The notes: generated from the sequence alone by a model not told the origin. A DNA stretch of 64,000 nt from Pseudaeromonas sp038247115 (GCA_038247115.1 JBBRVG010000002.1:39237-103236), one strand, 5' to 3'. Counted from the stretch's first letter, positions 32,912 through 42,620 are shown. Made by a program: numbers and translations.

Positions 32912-32938
32912 AAAAACCCGGCCTGGCCGGGTTTTTTT
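32912..32938 (+). terminator. Terminator after rpmBG
   Basis: AAAAACCCGGCC and GGCCGGGTTTTT are near-perfect inverted arms around a single base, with a T-run of seven on the plus strand. Confidence 0.88.
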
Positions 32939-33034
32939 ATGCCTGCGATTCGGCGCCGTGGGCAGGTGCATCGGCGCCAGCCTTGGGTGACAATAGCCGC
33001 TGTTGTTAACAGTTTGTGATGAAAGGAATGTGTC

Positions 33035-33847
33035 ATGCCGGAGTTACCCGAGGTCGAAGTCAGTAAACAAGGGATCGCGCCTTGGTTATTGGGACACACA
33101 GTGACCCGTGTCGTGGTCCGGACCCCATCCCTGCGCTGGCCGATTCCGGCCGAGATCCAGCAGCTGGTGGGTTGTCCTATCGAGCGCGTCGAGCGCCGTG
33201 CCAAATACTTGCTGCTCTACTCCACCCTGGGTACCGCCATCCTGCATCTGGGCATGTCGGGGCGACTGCGCATCCTGCCCATAGGTGCCGCGGTGGAAAA
33301 ACATGATCATGTGGATATCGAACTGGATAACGGCAAGTTGCTGCGGCTCAATGATGCTCGTCGTTTTGGCGCCCTGCTCTGGACTCGTGATGCACCGGAA
33401 ACACATCCGCTGCTGGCGGCGCTAGGGCCTGAGCCGCTGACGGCTGCGTTCCATGGTGAGTACCTGTACCAGCGGTGTCGCCGCAAGCACAGCGCCATCA
33501 AGCCCTGGCTGATGGATAATCACCTGGTGGTCGGAGTCGGCAACATCTACGCCAATGAATCGCTGTTTGCGGCCGGGATCGATCCGCGACGCGGAGCCTC
33601 GACCCTGAGCCTGGAAGAGTGCGAGCGGCTGGTTGTCGAGGTCAAGGCGGTGCTGGAGCGGGCGATCCGGCAGGGCGGCACCACGCTCAAGGATTTCACC
33701 CGCGCCGATGGCAGGCCAGGGTATTTCGTTCAGGAGTTGCAGGTCTATGGCCGAGCCGGGCAGGCCTGTGTCCGCTGTGGTCACCCGTTGGAAGAGTTGC
33801 GGCAGGGGCAAAGAACCACTGTCTATTGCCGCCTGTGTCAGCGTTAA
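33035..33847 (+). CDS. mutM: Formamidopyrimidine-DNA glycosylase
   Basis: 270 aa. It removes 8-oxoguanine and cuts the abasic strand. The N-terminal proline nucleophile and Glu are in MPELPEVEV. The helix-two-turn-helix contains VGVGNIYANESLFAAGIDP. The C-terminal zinc finger is CVRCG...YCRLCQR. Its stop overlaps the coaD stop on the other strand by three bases (TTAA), a tight convergent pair. Confidence 0.97.
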   Translation: MPELPEVEVSKQGIAPWLLGHTVTRVVVRTPSLRWPIPAEIQQLVGCPIERVERRAKYLLLYSTLGTAILHLGMSGRLRILPIGAAVEKHDHVDIELDNGKLLRLNDARRFGALLWTRDAPETHPLLAALGPEPLTAAFHGEYLYQRCRRKHSAIKPWLMDNHLVVGVGNIYANESLFAAGIDPRRGASTLSLEECERLVVEVKAVLERAIRQGGTTLKDFTRADGRPGYFVQELQVYGRAGQACVRCGHPLEELRQGQRTTVYCRLCQR

Positions 33848-34341
33848 TTGGGGTGGGGAACTTGCTGCTGTTTGGTCTGCACCGCAATGGCGACTTCGGC
33901 ACTGACGAAGGGGCGGACATCGCCACCGTGCAGGGCCACTTCACGCACCAGGCTGGAGGTGACGCAACTGAGCTCGCTGCGCGCGGGCAAAAACAGCACT
34001 TCCAGTTCGGGCATGAGCTGCCGGTACATGCCCGCCAGCTGATTTTCGTAGTCGAAGTCGGTCATGGAGCGGATGCCACGCACCAGCACGTTAGCACCTT
34101 GCTGACGGGCAAAATCAATGAGCAAACCGCTAAACCCCTCCACCCGGACTTGCGAATAGGGTGCACAGCTTTGGCGAGCCAGGGCGATGCGCTCATCGAG
34201 ACTGAAGAGCGGTCGCTTGCCCGGACTCATGGCGATGGCCACGATCACCTCATCAAAAATTCCTGCCGCGCGGGCGATCAAATCCTGATGCCCGAGGGTT
34301 AACGGGTCGAAGGTTCCGGGGAAAATAGCCTTGGTGTGCAT
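33844..34341 (-). CDS. coaD: Pantetheine-phosphate adenylyltransferase
   Basis: 165 aa. It makes dephospho-CoA from 4'-phosphopantetheine and ATP, the penultimate coenzyme A step. The nucleotidyltransferase signature TFDPLTLGHQDL is at the N-terminus. LVRGIRSMTDFDYENQLAGM and SELSCVTSSLVREVA (ISSTxVR-like) follow. ATG 34341 has AAGGA upstream. It sits beside the LPS-core cluster, as in other gammaproteobacteria. Confidence 0.96.
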   Translation of the reverse strand: MHTKAIFPGTFDPLTLGHQDLIARAAGIFDEVIVAIAMSPGKRPLFSLDERIALARQSCAPYSQVRVEGFSGLLIDFARQQGANVLVRGIRSMTDFDYENQLAGMYRQLMPELEVLFLPARSELSCVTSSLVREVALHGGDVRPFVSAEVAIAVQTKQQQVPHPN

Positions 34342-34459
34342 CGCATGGTTCCTTGCGTGGTGCCTCGCGGAAAATTCTTGGCGAATTATACGGTTGCCTG
34401 CTTGTGAAAGGTACGGCCTTTGGCAAGAATAGCCGCCATTGCGGTGAAGGAGAGCGACG

Positions 34460-35500
34460 ATGCAACGTATTCTGGTGGTGCGTAACGACAAGATTGGCGA
34501 TTTCATGCTGGCCTGGCCCAGCTTCGCCATGCTCAAGGCGTCGTGCGACTGCCATGTAACGGCTCTGGTTCCACCTTATACCGCTGCGTTGGCCGAGCTC
34601 TGTCCCTGGATCGATCAGGTGATTCTGGATCCGGGTGCCAAGGCCAGTCGTGCCGAGCAGGTTGCCCTGCTGCGCCGACTGCGGCAAGGGCAGTTCGATG
34701 CGGCGATTGCCCTGTTTTCCCGCTGGCGCACCGCCTGGTTGTTGTGGCGCGCCGGCATCCCCTATCGACTGGCTCCGGCCACCAAGCTGGCGCAATTTCT
34801 CTATAACCACCGCCTAGTGCAGCGCCGCTCGCGCTCGGAAAAGCCGGAGTCCCAGTACAATCTGGATCTGATCCGCCACTTTCTGCAGCAGCGAAACCAG
34901 ACAGCGGTCGAACCTAAGCCGCCGTATTTGGCTTTCGACAATGAACTGCTGGTCGCCGTTCGCGGTGATACGGCTGGTCAGTTGGGGGTCAATCCGGCCA
35001 AACCCTGGTTGATGGTGCACTGCGGCACGGGAGGCTCGGCCAATAATCTGAGTCTGCAGCAGTACGCGACGCTGATCCTGGGGTTGCAGCAGCACTATCC
35101 AGGCTACCCGTGCGTGCTGACGGCTGGTCCTGGTGAGGGCGAGATGGCGGCGGCGCTGGAGACCCTGGTGCAGCAAGGAGGAGGTCATGCCTCCATCTAT
35201 CACTCGCGGGAAGGCTTGCCCCGCTTCTGCCAGGTCATCGCCAATGCCGCCTTGTTTATCGCTGGCAGTACCGGCCCCCTGCATATTGCCGCAGCGCTGG
35301 ATGTGCCCACTGTCGGCTTCTTCCCGGCCCGGCGCTCCGCCACGCCCTTGCGTTGGCAACCCTTGAATAGTGAAGGGCGTCATCTGGCGATAGCGGCACC
35401 GACGGTGGGAGATGGCCAGAATATGCATCTCATCTCGATGACCGAGACCTTACCCCAGGTCCACGCCTGGTTTGCGGCCCTGCAGCTCGCAGCAGAGTAA
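34460..35500 (+). CDS. Glycosyltransferase family 9 protein (heptosyltransferase type)
   Basis: 346 aa. ADP-heptose:LPS transferases of this GT-B family build the inner core. MQRILVVRNDKIGDFMLAWP is the N-terminal acceptor motif; HCGTGGSANNLSLQQYATLI and AGSTGPLHIAAALDVPTVGF are the nucleotide-binding half. AAGGAG precedes the start. Which heptose it adds cannot be fixed; a WaaQ/third-heptosyltransferase role is possible. It is alone on the plus strand here. Confidence 0.85.
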   Translation: MQRILVVRNDKIGDFMLAWPSFAMLKASCDCHVTALVPPYTAALAELCPWIDQVILDPGAKASRAEQVALLRRLRQGQFDAAIALFSRWRTAWLLWRAGIPYRLAPATKLAQFLYNHRLVQRRSRSEKPESQYNLDLIRHFLQQRNQTAVEPKPPYLAFDNELLVAVRGDTAGQLGVNPAKPWLMVHCGTGGSANNLSLQQYATLILGLQQHYPGYPCVLTAGPGEGEMAAALETLVQQGGGHASIYHSREGLPRFCQVIANAALFIAGSTGPLHIAAALDVPTVGFFPARRSATPLRWQPLNSEGRHLAIAAPTVGDGQNMHLISMTETLPQVHAWFAALQLAAE

Positions 35501-35765
35501 CGCCAGTGGCTGTCCACCCGGCACGTGGCGATCCCATGAAGCAGGAAGCTCATTGGGTTAATGCCAGTTGCGTTAGCGAAGGCGAGATAGCCTGTTGAGC
35601 CAACCGTTGGCGGCAGGGATGCCGCCATCGAGCCCCCAGGGAAGGGTTTACGGCGAGTTGGCGAGAGAGGATGTCTCGCCCGAACCTCTTAACTGACCGG
35701 CATTACCTCATCGGGTACCTTTTTGTTGGTCTCTATGCCGGGTCTTGCTGGGGCGATGGACCCGA

Positions 35766-36545
35766 TTATTCCGGTTTTCCCTGGGTGCGGCTGCGCAGCC
35801 ACAAGTCGGCATACTTGATAAAAGTGGAGTGGCTCGAGAGGATGCTCAGCAGCAGACCTGCCTTGCCATCCAGGAAACCCAGCCGCAGCACATACATACG
35901 CAAGAAACAGCCGATGGCATGACCGAACCCTTGCAGCAGTGAGCCGCGTTTGCCTCGTGCTGCCCGGCCATCGGCCCAGGCTTTGCCATAGCGGGCTGAT
36001 TTGACCAGATAGTGTTCCAGATCCCGATAGGGGGTATGCAACAGATCGCCGCACAGCGCCTGCACCTGCATGCTCTCATCCAGCTCGACTTTTTCATGCA
36101 CCAGGGCATCGTTGTAGCGGGTCAGCGTGGTGGGATAGAGCCGCAGCACTCGATCCGGGTACCAACCACAATGGCGGATATAACGTCCAAACACCCAGTT
36201 CAAACGCGGAACGGCGTAGACGGTGCGTCCGGCAGGAGCCGCGCAGACGCGCAGAATGTCGGCCTGCAGTTCTGGGGTCACCCGTTCATCGGCATCCAGC
36301 CAGAAACACCATTGAGCCGTGACCCGATCCTGAGCCAATTGCCGTTGCCGACCGTAACCCGGCCAATTGGGTTCGACTTGGTAATTGGCCTTAAATTCGG
36401 CCGCAATCTCGGCGGTATTGTCACTGCTGCCGGAGTCGAGGATCACGATCTCGTCGACCCATCCGGCTACACTTTGCAGGCAGGCGCGCAGGTTCTCGCC
36501 CTCATTCTTGACGATGAGGACAGCGGCGATACGGGGTTGGCTCAT
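35766..36545 (-). CDS. waaE: WaaE-type family 2 glycosyltransferase of the LPS inner core
   Basis: 259 aa. It has a GT2 fold: AAVLIVKNEGENLRACLQSV, LDSGSSDNTAEIAAEF, and the metal-binding LDADERVTPE. WHAT follows (NWVFGRYIRHCGWYPDR, LVHEKVELDE) matches the WaaE/KdtX branch that adds glucose to heptose I. It overlaps the end of the upstream heptosyltransferase gene by 4 bases, and waaE next to coaD is the arrangement known in Klebsiella, Serratia and Aeromonas. Confidence 0.87.
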   Translation of the reverse strand: MSQPRIAAVLIVKNEGENLRACLQSVAGWVDEIVILDSGSSDNTAEIAAEFKANYQVEPNWPGYGRQRQLAQDRVTAQWCFWLDADERVTPELQADILRVCAAPAGRTVYAVPRLNWVFGRYIRHCGWYPDRVLRLYPTTLTRYNDALVHEKVELDESMQVQALCGDLLHTPYRDLEHYLVKSARYGKAWADGRAARGKRGSLLQGFGHAIGCFLRMYVLRLGFLDGKAGLLLSILSSHSTFIKYADLWLRSRTQGKPE

Positions 36546-37609
36546 TCGGGATCCTTGAGCAGGCCATGGGCCTGGGCGATAGCATTAAATTGGTCGATCA
36601 CCCGTTGCGGAGTGATCTGCTGCATAGCATCCGGATCCTTGAGTCGGCTGCGCCAGGGTAACTCGGCCAGTGGGCGTCCGGTTTGAGCCTCCATCAGCTG
36701 TTGATAGACGCTGACCACATAGGGGCGGCACTGATAGGGACCTGTACGCTCCGGGTTGTGGTGGGCATACAGACCGATCACCGGCACGCCTGCGGCTGTG
36801 GCCATATGGGTTGGGCCGGTATCCGGCGCCAGCACCAGTTGTGCCTGCTTGATCAGCGCCATCAGCTGTTTGAGGCTGGTCTGGCCGATCAGGTTCTCCG
36901 GCTTTTGCTGACACAAGGCCATGATCTCGCTAGCCATCTGCCGCTCCAGCGGGGTCGGCCCACCGCACAACAGCACCTGAAAGCCGCAAGCGGCGGCATG
37001 ATCGGCGAGCATGGCGTAGCCTTTCACGGTCCAGTTCTTGTAGGCCTTGCTGGCGGCCGGAGCAATCACCAGCGTCGGACGGGCGTTATCCAGATGGGCG
37101 CTCGCCCAGGCATCGTCGGCCGCCGAGGTGGGGATCTGCCAGTGCGCGTCGAGATCGGTAATGCCCAGCTCGGCGGCGAAGGCCATCAGACCATCCAGCA
37201 CATGGGGGGAGGCGGGCGACGGAACCGCATGATTGGTAAACCAGCGTTGGCCATCACCGGCCCGCTGTGCATCAAAACCCAGCTTATGGGTGGCGCGGAT
37301 ACCCAGACTGAGCAGGCTGGCGCGCAGCGCCGATTGCATATGCAGCAGGGCATCGAAGCGGCGGCCCTTGAGCTGTCGCCACACCTGTGGGTAACCGCGC
37401 CAGCCCAGTTTTTTATCGAAGGGGATCACCTCGATACCGGGCAAGTCACCCAGCAGCATGGCCTCGACCTTGCCCATGATCCAGGTGATGCGGGTTTGTG
37501 GCCATTGGCGTTGAATGGCCTGCACCACGGCAACGGTATGCACACAGTCGCCGATCGCCGACAGACGCAGGATGCAAATGGATTCTGGAGCGTGGGAAAA
37601 CAGCGACAT
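36542..37609 (-). CDS. Heptosyltransferase I-like protein (WaaC/OpsX type, GT9)
   Basis: 355 aa. ICILRLSAIGDCVHTVAVVQ at the start and APDTGPTHMATAAGVPVIGL near the C-terminus are GT9 hallmarks. The overall pattern is nearest the OpsX branch that adds the first heptose to phosphorylated Kdo. This fits the divergent kdkA gene, which phosphorylates that Kdo. ATG 37609 has GGAAG upstream. It overlaps waaE by 4 bases. Confidence 0.83.
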   Translation of the reverse strand: MSLFSHAPESICILRLSAIGDCVHTVAVVQAIQRQWPQTRITWIMGKVEAMLLGDLPGIEVIPFDKKLGWRGYPQVWRQLKGRRFDALLHMQSALRASLLSLGIRATHKLGFDAQRAGDGQRWFTNHAVPSPASPHVLDGLMAFAAELGITDLDAHWQIPTSAADDAWASAHLDNARPTLVIAPAASKAYKNWTVKGYAMLADHAAACGFQVLLCGGPTPLERQMASEIMALCQQKPENLIGQTSLKQLMALIKQAQLVLAPDTGPTHMATAAGVPVIGLYAHHNPERTGPYQCRPYVVSVYQQLMEAQTGRPLAELPWRSRLKDPDAMQQITPQRVIDQFNAIAQAHGLLKDPE

Positions 37610-37709
37610 GAGATGGCTTCCAGACAAAGGAGTGCGGGCATTATGCAAACTCGGACAAGGCTTGTAAAATGTCAGTCCACTCCATTCGAGCCAACGGACG
37701 AGAAGCGCG

Positions 37710-38447
37710 ATGCACGGCTGGCAAACCCTGATCCAAGGCTCACACACCTGCTGGTTTGATGAGCAGCTGTTCCCTGATTTCTCAGTCGAGGCCTTCGACC
37801 CGGCTTATTGGCAGGCACAAGATGCCGTCACCGGCCAATCCCGGGGGCGCGGCGTGACCTGGTTCGTCCGTCATCACGGCCTGTCCCTGGTGTTGCGTCA
37901 CTACTGGCGTGGCGGCCTGATGGGCAAAATCAATCCAGATCGGTTTTGGTTTCATGGCGTCGAGTCCTCGCGTGCCATGGCCGAGTTCCGGCTTCTGGGC
38001 CAGTTGCGGGATCTGGGATTACCAGTTCCACGGCCGGTGGCGGCCCGCTTGCAGCGCCAGGGACTCTGGTATCGGGCGGATCTGCTGATCGAGCAGATCC
38101 CGGGCGCGCGGGATCTGGTGCATCTGCTGCGCGAACAGCCGCTCAGTGCGGCCCAGTGGCTGGCTGTGGGGCATCTCATCGCCCGGCTGCATCAGGTCGG
38201 GGCTTATCACTCGGATCTGAACGCCCACAATCTGTTGCTGGATGGGGACGACCAGATCTGGGTCATCGACTTTGACAAATGCGGCCTGCGTGAACCTGGC
38301 TCCTGGCAAACCGAGATGCTGGCGCGCCTGCTGCGATCCTTGCGCAAGGAAGCCGGGTTGCACTCCGGATTTCATTGGCAGGAAGCGGACTGGGAACAGG
38401 TGATGCAGGGCTATCAAACTCATGAGGCGGGAGCAGCTATTCAGTGA
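37710..38447 (+). CDS. kdkA: 3-deoxy-D-manno-octulosonic acid (Kdo) kinase
   Basis: 245 aa. Inner-membrane-associated kinase that phosphorylates the Kdo residue of lipid A-core. Signatures are VLRHYWRGGLMGKINPDRFW (the KdkA ATP-binding region), the catalytic HSDLNAHNLLLDG, and the metal motif VIDFDKCGLR. It is divergent from the OpsX-like gene. Together with a WaaA downstream this suggests an inner core built on one phosphorylated Kdo. The stop overlaps the GTG start of the next gene. Confidence 0.92.
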   Translation: MHGWQTLIQGSHTCWFDEQLFPDFSVEAFDPAYWQAQDAVTGQSRGRGVTWFVRHHGLSLVLRHYWRGGLMGKINPDRFWFHGVESSRAMAEFRLLGQLRDLGLPVPRPVAARLQRQGLWYRADLLIEQIPGARDLVHLLREQPLSAAQWLAVGHLIARLHQVGAYHSDLNAHNLLLDGDDQIWVIDFDKCGLREPGSWQTEMLARLLRSLRKEAGLHSGFHWQEADWEQVMQGYQTHEAGAAIQ

Positions 38448-39547
38448 AACAACTTAAGCAGCAGATATATAAGTTACGGGATGCGGGACGACGTATCCTC
38501 GGACGTTGGTTGTTTGACCGTCCCCTGCGCGTCGAGTCCGCTTGTCAGCTGCCACAGTGCCGACGCATCCTGCTTATTCGTTGGGATGCCAAAATGGGGG
38601 ATGCCATCGTTTCCTCCTTCCTGTTTCGCGAGTTGCGAAAGGCCAACCCCGATCTGTCCATTGAGGTGATCACCACGGATGCCATGGCGGCTCTGTTTCA
38701 GGAACAGTGGCATCCAGACCGGTTGTATCGGTGCAGCAAACGCGCCGGATACAAGGAACTCGCACAGCTGGCGGCCGAGATCGGATCTGTGGATCTGGTG
38801 GTGCATTTCAGCAAACGCTTCAAGATGAAGGATCTCTACTTTATTCGCCGTCTGGCACCGCAACACCTGGCGGGGCTGGATGACGAACTGGCCTGTGTCG
38901 ATATCAAGCTGGGTCAGGCGTGCCAGCAGTTGCACTTTGCTGACAAGTTTGCATCTTTGCTTCAGCATTGCGGTCTGTCCGGTGTGGATAGTCGGTATTG
39001 GCTGCCGAGTCAGGAATCCAGCGAGCAGGCTGTGCGTGCCGTCTGGCCGACGGAGTTTGCGTCTGTGATTGCCATCAATCCCTTTGGGGCAGGAGGCGCA
39101 CGAAAGCTGGATGTGGATTCCATCAACCGGCTTATCACCCTGGTATTAAAGGCGGCACCCGGTTATGGCGTTTGTTTACTCTATTCACCGAATGAACGAG
39201 AGCTAGCACAACAGGTTGTAAAGGACTTCAGCGGGCAAGGCGTATTTATCTATGCCCACAGCAAAAGCATCTATGATGTGATTGCGCAAATTCGTGCTGC
39301 CGACGGCCTGATTTCTGTCGATACCGCAACGGTACACATTGCCAGTGCATTGCAGCGCCCGCTGCTAGGCCTATATAACCCGGGGGCAGAGAATTACACC
39401 GACTGGGGGCCGAATAACGCTCAATCGATCACGATATTTTCAGCTGATCCTTATAATATAAATAAAATATCCTGGTCGAATCTTGAGGCCGCATTGCCGC
39501 GATTTATTGAAAAGATGAAGTCTGATGAAAAGAATGCCGAGGGATGA
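38444..39547 (+). CDS. Glycosyltransferase family 9 protein (LPS heptosyltransferase family)
   Basis: 367 aa with a GTG start overlapping kdkA (GTGA). The N-terminal ILLIRWDAKMGDAIVSSFLF and C-terminal VDTATVHIASALQRPLLGLY mark GT9. The last 80 codons become AT-rich, like the genes that follow, which may mark the edge of a replaced outer-core segment. Acceptor and donor are unknown. Confidence 0.8.
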   Translation: MKQLKQQIYKLRDAGRRILGRWLFDRPLRVESACQLPQCRRILLIRWDAKMGDAIVSSFLFRELRKANPDLSIEVITTDAMAALFQEQWHPDRLYRCSKRAGYKELAQLAAEIGSVDLVVHFSKRFKMKDLYFIRRLAPQHLAGLDDELACVDIKLGQACQQLHFADKFASLLQHCGLSGVDSRYWLPSQESSEQAVRAVWPTEFASVIAINPFGAGGARKLDVDSINRLITLVLKAAPGYGVCLLYSPNERELAQQVVKDFSGQGVFIYAHSKSIYDVIAQIRAADGLISVDTATVHIASALQRPLLGLYNPGAENYTDWGPNNAQSITIFSADPYNINKISWSNLEAALPRFIEKMKSDEKNAEG

Positions 39548-39802
39548 TCGTATGTTTGATAACACCAACCATTAGCCCGATTGTTTACTCCATTTGCAGA
39601 CAGTTTTATATCATGGTGGCATGAACGCTCTGTGATAGATGTCAAATTAGTAGCTAGGAATACGTTTACCAGCCACGCAACTCGTGGGTCAACTTGTGTC
39701 TATAGCTATGGACTGATAGCATGGTGGCTCATTTGCGTCAAATAAAGATAATAAACCACTGCTGTTCATGTTCGGTAATTGATTGATGATATAGGCGATT
39801 AT
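39548..39802. other. AT-rich spacer before the acetyltransferase gene
   Basis: 255 bases with no supported gene. The base composition is clearly lower in GC than the preceding core genes. It probably holds the promoter of the following three-gene segment, but no precise boxes are assigned. Confidence 0.4.
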
Positions 39803-40366
39803 ATGGCATTCCTATCAGATGAACAGATTAAAGAAATAGGCTTCAAATCTATTGGCGACAATGTGAAAATTAGCGATAGATGCGTTATTTACAACCCAGA
39901 GTCCATTGAAATTGGACACAATTCAAGGGTGGATGATTTCTGCGTATTATCGGGGCGTATTGTCATAGGTCGCAATGTGCATGTGACCATCTACTGCAAT
40001 ATTGCTGGCGGAATACCCGGGGTCTATATCGGTGATTTCTCAACCATTGCCTATGGTTGCCATATTATGTCGCAAAGTGATGATTACACCGGCGCGACTA
40101 TGACCAACTCGACCATTCCTAAAAAATATAAAGCAGAGATATTCAAGCCAGTTCATATTGGTCAACATGTTATTATCGGTGCGGGTTCGATAGTTTTACC
40201 GGGTTGTAATATTGAAGATGGCTGTTCAGTCGGCGCCATGTCGTTGATTAATAAGCCAACAAAAGCATGGGGTATGTATTTTGGGGTGCCAGCCAAGCGT
40301 GTCAAAGATCGTAGTAAAGAGTTACTGATTCACTTTGATGAGTATTTAAAAAATGATTCCATTTAA
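39803..40366 (+). CDS. Left-handed beta-helix acyltransferase (hexapeptide repeats)
   Basis: 187 aa. Repeating hexapeptide units (IGDNVKISDRCVIYNPESIE, IGRNVHVTIYCNIAGG, IGQHVIIGAGSIVLPGCNIE) form the LbH fold of O- or N-acetyltransferases. The active-site His may lie in CHIMSQSDD. ATG 39803 is chosen as the repeats begin shortly after. It overlaps wecE, so it likely acetylates the amino sugar made by that enzyme, for example at N4 of a 4-amino-4,6-dideoxyhexose; this is inference. Confidence 0.8.
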   Translation: MAFLSDEQIKEIGFKSIGDNVKISDRCVIYNPESIEIGHNSRVDDFCVLSGRIVIGRNVHVTIYCNIAGGIPGVYIGDFSTIAYGCHIMSQSDDYTGATMTNSTIPKKYKAEIFKPVHIGQHVIIGAGSIVLPGCNIEDGCSVGAMSLINKPTKAWGMYFGVPAKRVKDRSKELLIHFDEYLKNDSI

Positions 40367-41498
40367 TAAACCCTATCTGCATGGTCGAGAATTGGTTTAT
40401 ATTGCACAAGCCGTAGCGACGGGTAAAATTTCTGGCGATGGTCATTTTACCGCTAGATGTCATAAGTTTTTTGAAGAGAAATATCACTTCAAAAAAGTGC
40501 TAATGACCACATCGTGTACCGATGCGCTTGAAATGGCCGCTATTTTATTAAATATCCAACAAGATGATGAAGTAATTTCCCCTTCTTATACGTTTGTTTC
40601 TACGGTTAACGCATTTGCATTGCGTGGGGCAAACATTATATTTGCGGATAGTTACAAGGATCATCCGAATATCGACCCGGCGCAAATTGAAAAACTGATC
40701 ACATCCAAAACTAAAGCGATTGTGGTGGTGCATTACGCAGGCGTGGCCTGTGATATGGATGCTATCATGAGCATTGCTAATAAATATAATATCCCCGTGG
40801 TTGAGGATGCGGCGCAAGCGATTGATGGCTATTACAAGGGTAAACCGCTAGGCAGTATTGGGACATTTGGTACTTTTTCATTTCATGAGACTAAAAATAT
40901 AATTTCTGGTGAAGGTGGTTTGCTTGCAATTAATGATGAGCGATATATAGGCCGAGCTGAAATTATTCGTGAAAAAGGCACCAACCGTTCTTCTTTTTTT
41001 AGGGGAGAAGTGGCCAAGTACGGCTGGGTTGATATTGGTTCATCCTTCTTGCCATCGGATATTATTGCGGCTTATCTCTATGCCCAACTAGAAAATATGG
41101 ATGCCATTCAAGCCAGACGAAAAGCCATCTGGCAACGATATTACGATAAGCTGAGTCACAGTCTCGTGGGGGCCGGGATTGCCGTGCCCACGGTAGTCGA
41201 TTATGCAACCAATAATGCCCATATGTTTTATTTGGTGTGTAAAAATATCGAGCAGCGTTCGGCTCTCATACAGCATCTGAAAAACAGTGGTGTGCATGCC
41301 GTGTTCCACTATTTATCCCTGCATGTCAGTGAATTTTATCAAGGTAAGCACCAAGGTGATGCGCTCCCTAATTCAGATCGATTTACGGATACGCTGGTTC
41401 GCTTGCCGCTATTCTATGAATTGGAGGATCAGCAAGTGGATTATATCTGTGAGCAAATATTGAGTTATGTCTCGACTGAAAATGCAGCGGGTAATTAA
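40353..41498 (+). CDS. wecE: dTDP-4-amino-4,6-dideoxygalactose transaminase (WecE-like)
   Basis: 381 aa. PLP-dependent DegT/DnrJ/EryC1 aminotransferase. The start MIPFNKP and the blocks SPSYTFVSTVNAFALRGA, VVHYAGVACDMDAIM, VVEDAAQAIDGYYKG, and the PLP-lysine motif FSFHETKN follow E. coli WecE closely by eye. WecE makes dTDP-Fuc4N for enterobacterial common antigen, but no other wec gene is near. Here it overlaps an acetyltransferase by 14 bases, so it probably feeds an outer-core or O-antigen sugar. The gene is AT-rich compared with its neighbours. Confidence 0.88.
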   Translation: MIPFNKPYLHGRELVYIAQAVATGKISGDGHFTARCHKFFEEKYHFKKVLMTTSCTDALEMAAILLNIQQDDEVISPSYTFVSTVNAFALRGANIIFADSYKDHPNIDPAQIEKLITSKTKAIVVVHYAGVACDMDAIMSIANKYNIPVVEDAAQAIDGYYKGKPLGSIGTFGTFSFHETKNIISGEGGLLAINDERYIGRAEIIREKGTNRSSFFRGEVAKYGWVDIGSSFLPSDIIAAYLYAQLENMDAIQARRKAIWQRYYDKLSHSLVGAGIAVPTVVDYATNNAHMFYLVCKNIEQRSALIQHLKNSGVHAVFHYLSLHVSEFYQGKHQGDALPNSDRFTDTLVRLPLFYELEDQQVDYICEQILSYVSTENAAGN

Positions 41499-41610
41499 GG
41501 GTGATATTTACCTTGGTTGATGTATCTATAATAAAATCAACCTCGGTAAGTTCAGTGCTGTTGAATTACAACTACACTGATTGCAAGAATGGTGAATGGT
41601 AGGTTTTTCT

Positions 41611-42540
41611 ATGAAATTTTATATTTACTCCCAGAGCTATAATGAAAACAGTGGTGGGCGTTTGGTTTCGCATCGCTTATGCCATTTGCTGAATACCATT
41701 GAGGGCTGTGAGGCGTATCTAGTGCACCCGGTGCCAGAGCGGCTGTCCATTACGAAGCTGTCTGATTTTATCAAGGATGCCCATGCGGCATTGAAATGGT
41801 TTTTTAAGGGAAAGTTTTTAAATATCCGTTATAAGACCAATCCTAACTGGTTAACGCCTGCCATTACCAAGTTTTCCATGAAAGATTTAGATGCCGCAAT
41901 AGTGGTTTACCCAGAGGTGACGTATGGCAATCCGCTCAATGGTAAAAATGTAGTCAGGTGGTTCTTACACCAACCCGGCAATTTCACCCAGGCAGTTAAT
42001 TTCGGCGTTAATGAGCTGCACTATAAATTTAATAGTGCGATACAAGATTTTAATCATTGCCTGTCCGTGCTATCTAGCCAAGAGCTCAAGGTTATTTACT
42101 ATCCCCTTGAATATTACAATATGGATGGGGTCTCCAATAAAGAGGGCTGCTGTCATCTGATCCGTAAGGGAAAAGATAAACCGCAGTGTCATCCTGAAAA
42201 TTCGGTACTGATCGATGGTATGAGTCATCAACAAATCGCTGAAGTCTTCAAAAAATCCAAGCGATTTATTTCGTATGATGATTATACCGCATATTCTCTT
42301 TTTGCTGTCTTATGCGGCTGTGAATCCATTGTTGTACCTGGCGAGGGCATCAGCAAAGAGCAGTGGTATTCGAATCCATCCGACCGCTATGGATTGGCAT
42401 ACGGTTTTTCAGAAGAAGAGCTTGAGTGGGCCAATCAGACGAGCTCTAAAGTATTAGAGCATATTTTAAATGAGCATCAGCGTTCATTTGATAATGTGGT
42501 TCGATTTGTTGATGAAGTTAAAGCACATTTTAAAGTCTAG
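41611..42540 (+). CDS. Putative LPS glycosyltransferase (WavQ-like)
   Basis: 309 aa. It has a GT-B-like plan: MKFYIYSQSYNENSGGRLVS with a Gly-rich acceptor loop, and later SKRFISYDDYTAYSLFAVLC followed by GCESIVVPGEGISKEQWYS, a donor-binding pattern seen in WavQ-type core transferases. ATG 41611 is preferred over 41596 because GTAGG is better spaced. It is AT-rich and the last of three genes that appear to be acquired together. The sugar transferred may be the acetylated amino sugar made by the two preceding genes; this is inference. Confidence 0.65.
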   Translation: MKFYIYSQSYNENSGGRLVSHRLCHLLNTIEGCEAYLVHPVPERLSITKLSDFIKDAHAALKWFFKGKFLNIRYKTNPNWLTPAITKFSMKDLDAAIVVYPEVTYGNPLNGKNVVRWFLHQPGNFTQAVNFGVNELHYKFNSAIQDFNHCLSVLSSQELKVIYYPLEYYNMDGVSNKEGCCHLIRKGKDKPQCHPENSVLIDGMSHQQIAEVFKKSKRFISYDDYTAYSLFAVLCGCESIVVPGEGISKEQWYSNPSDRYGLAYGFSEEELEWANQTSSKVLEHILNEHQRSFDNVVRFVDEVKAHFKV

Positions 42541-42620
42541 ATAATAAGCCCCATGTTCGTGATGAGTGCTCTTATTCGTTGGCTAGTGATATTGCACTCG
42601 TTCACTCATCCAAGGCGGTT

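Noticed and set aside
36683..37759. Long plus-strand frame opposite the OpsX-like gene
   Set aside because: Antisense shadow with biased composition (many Gly, His, Gln) and no family pattern.
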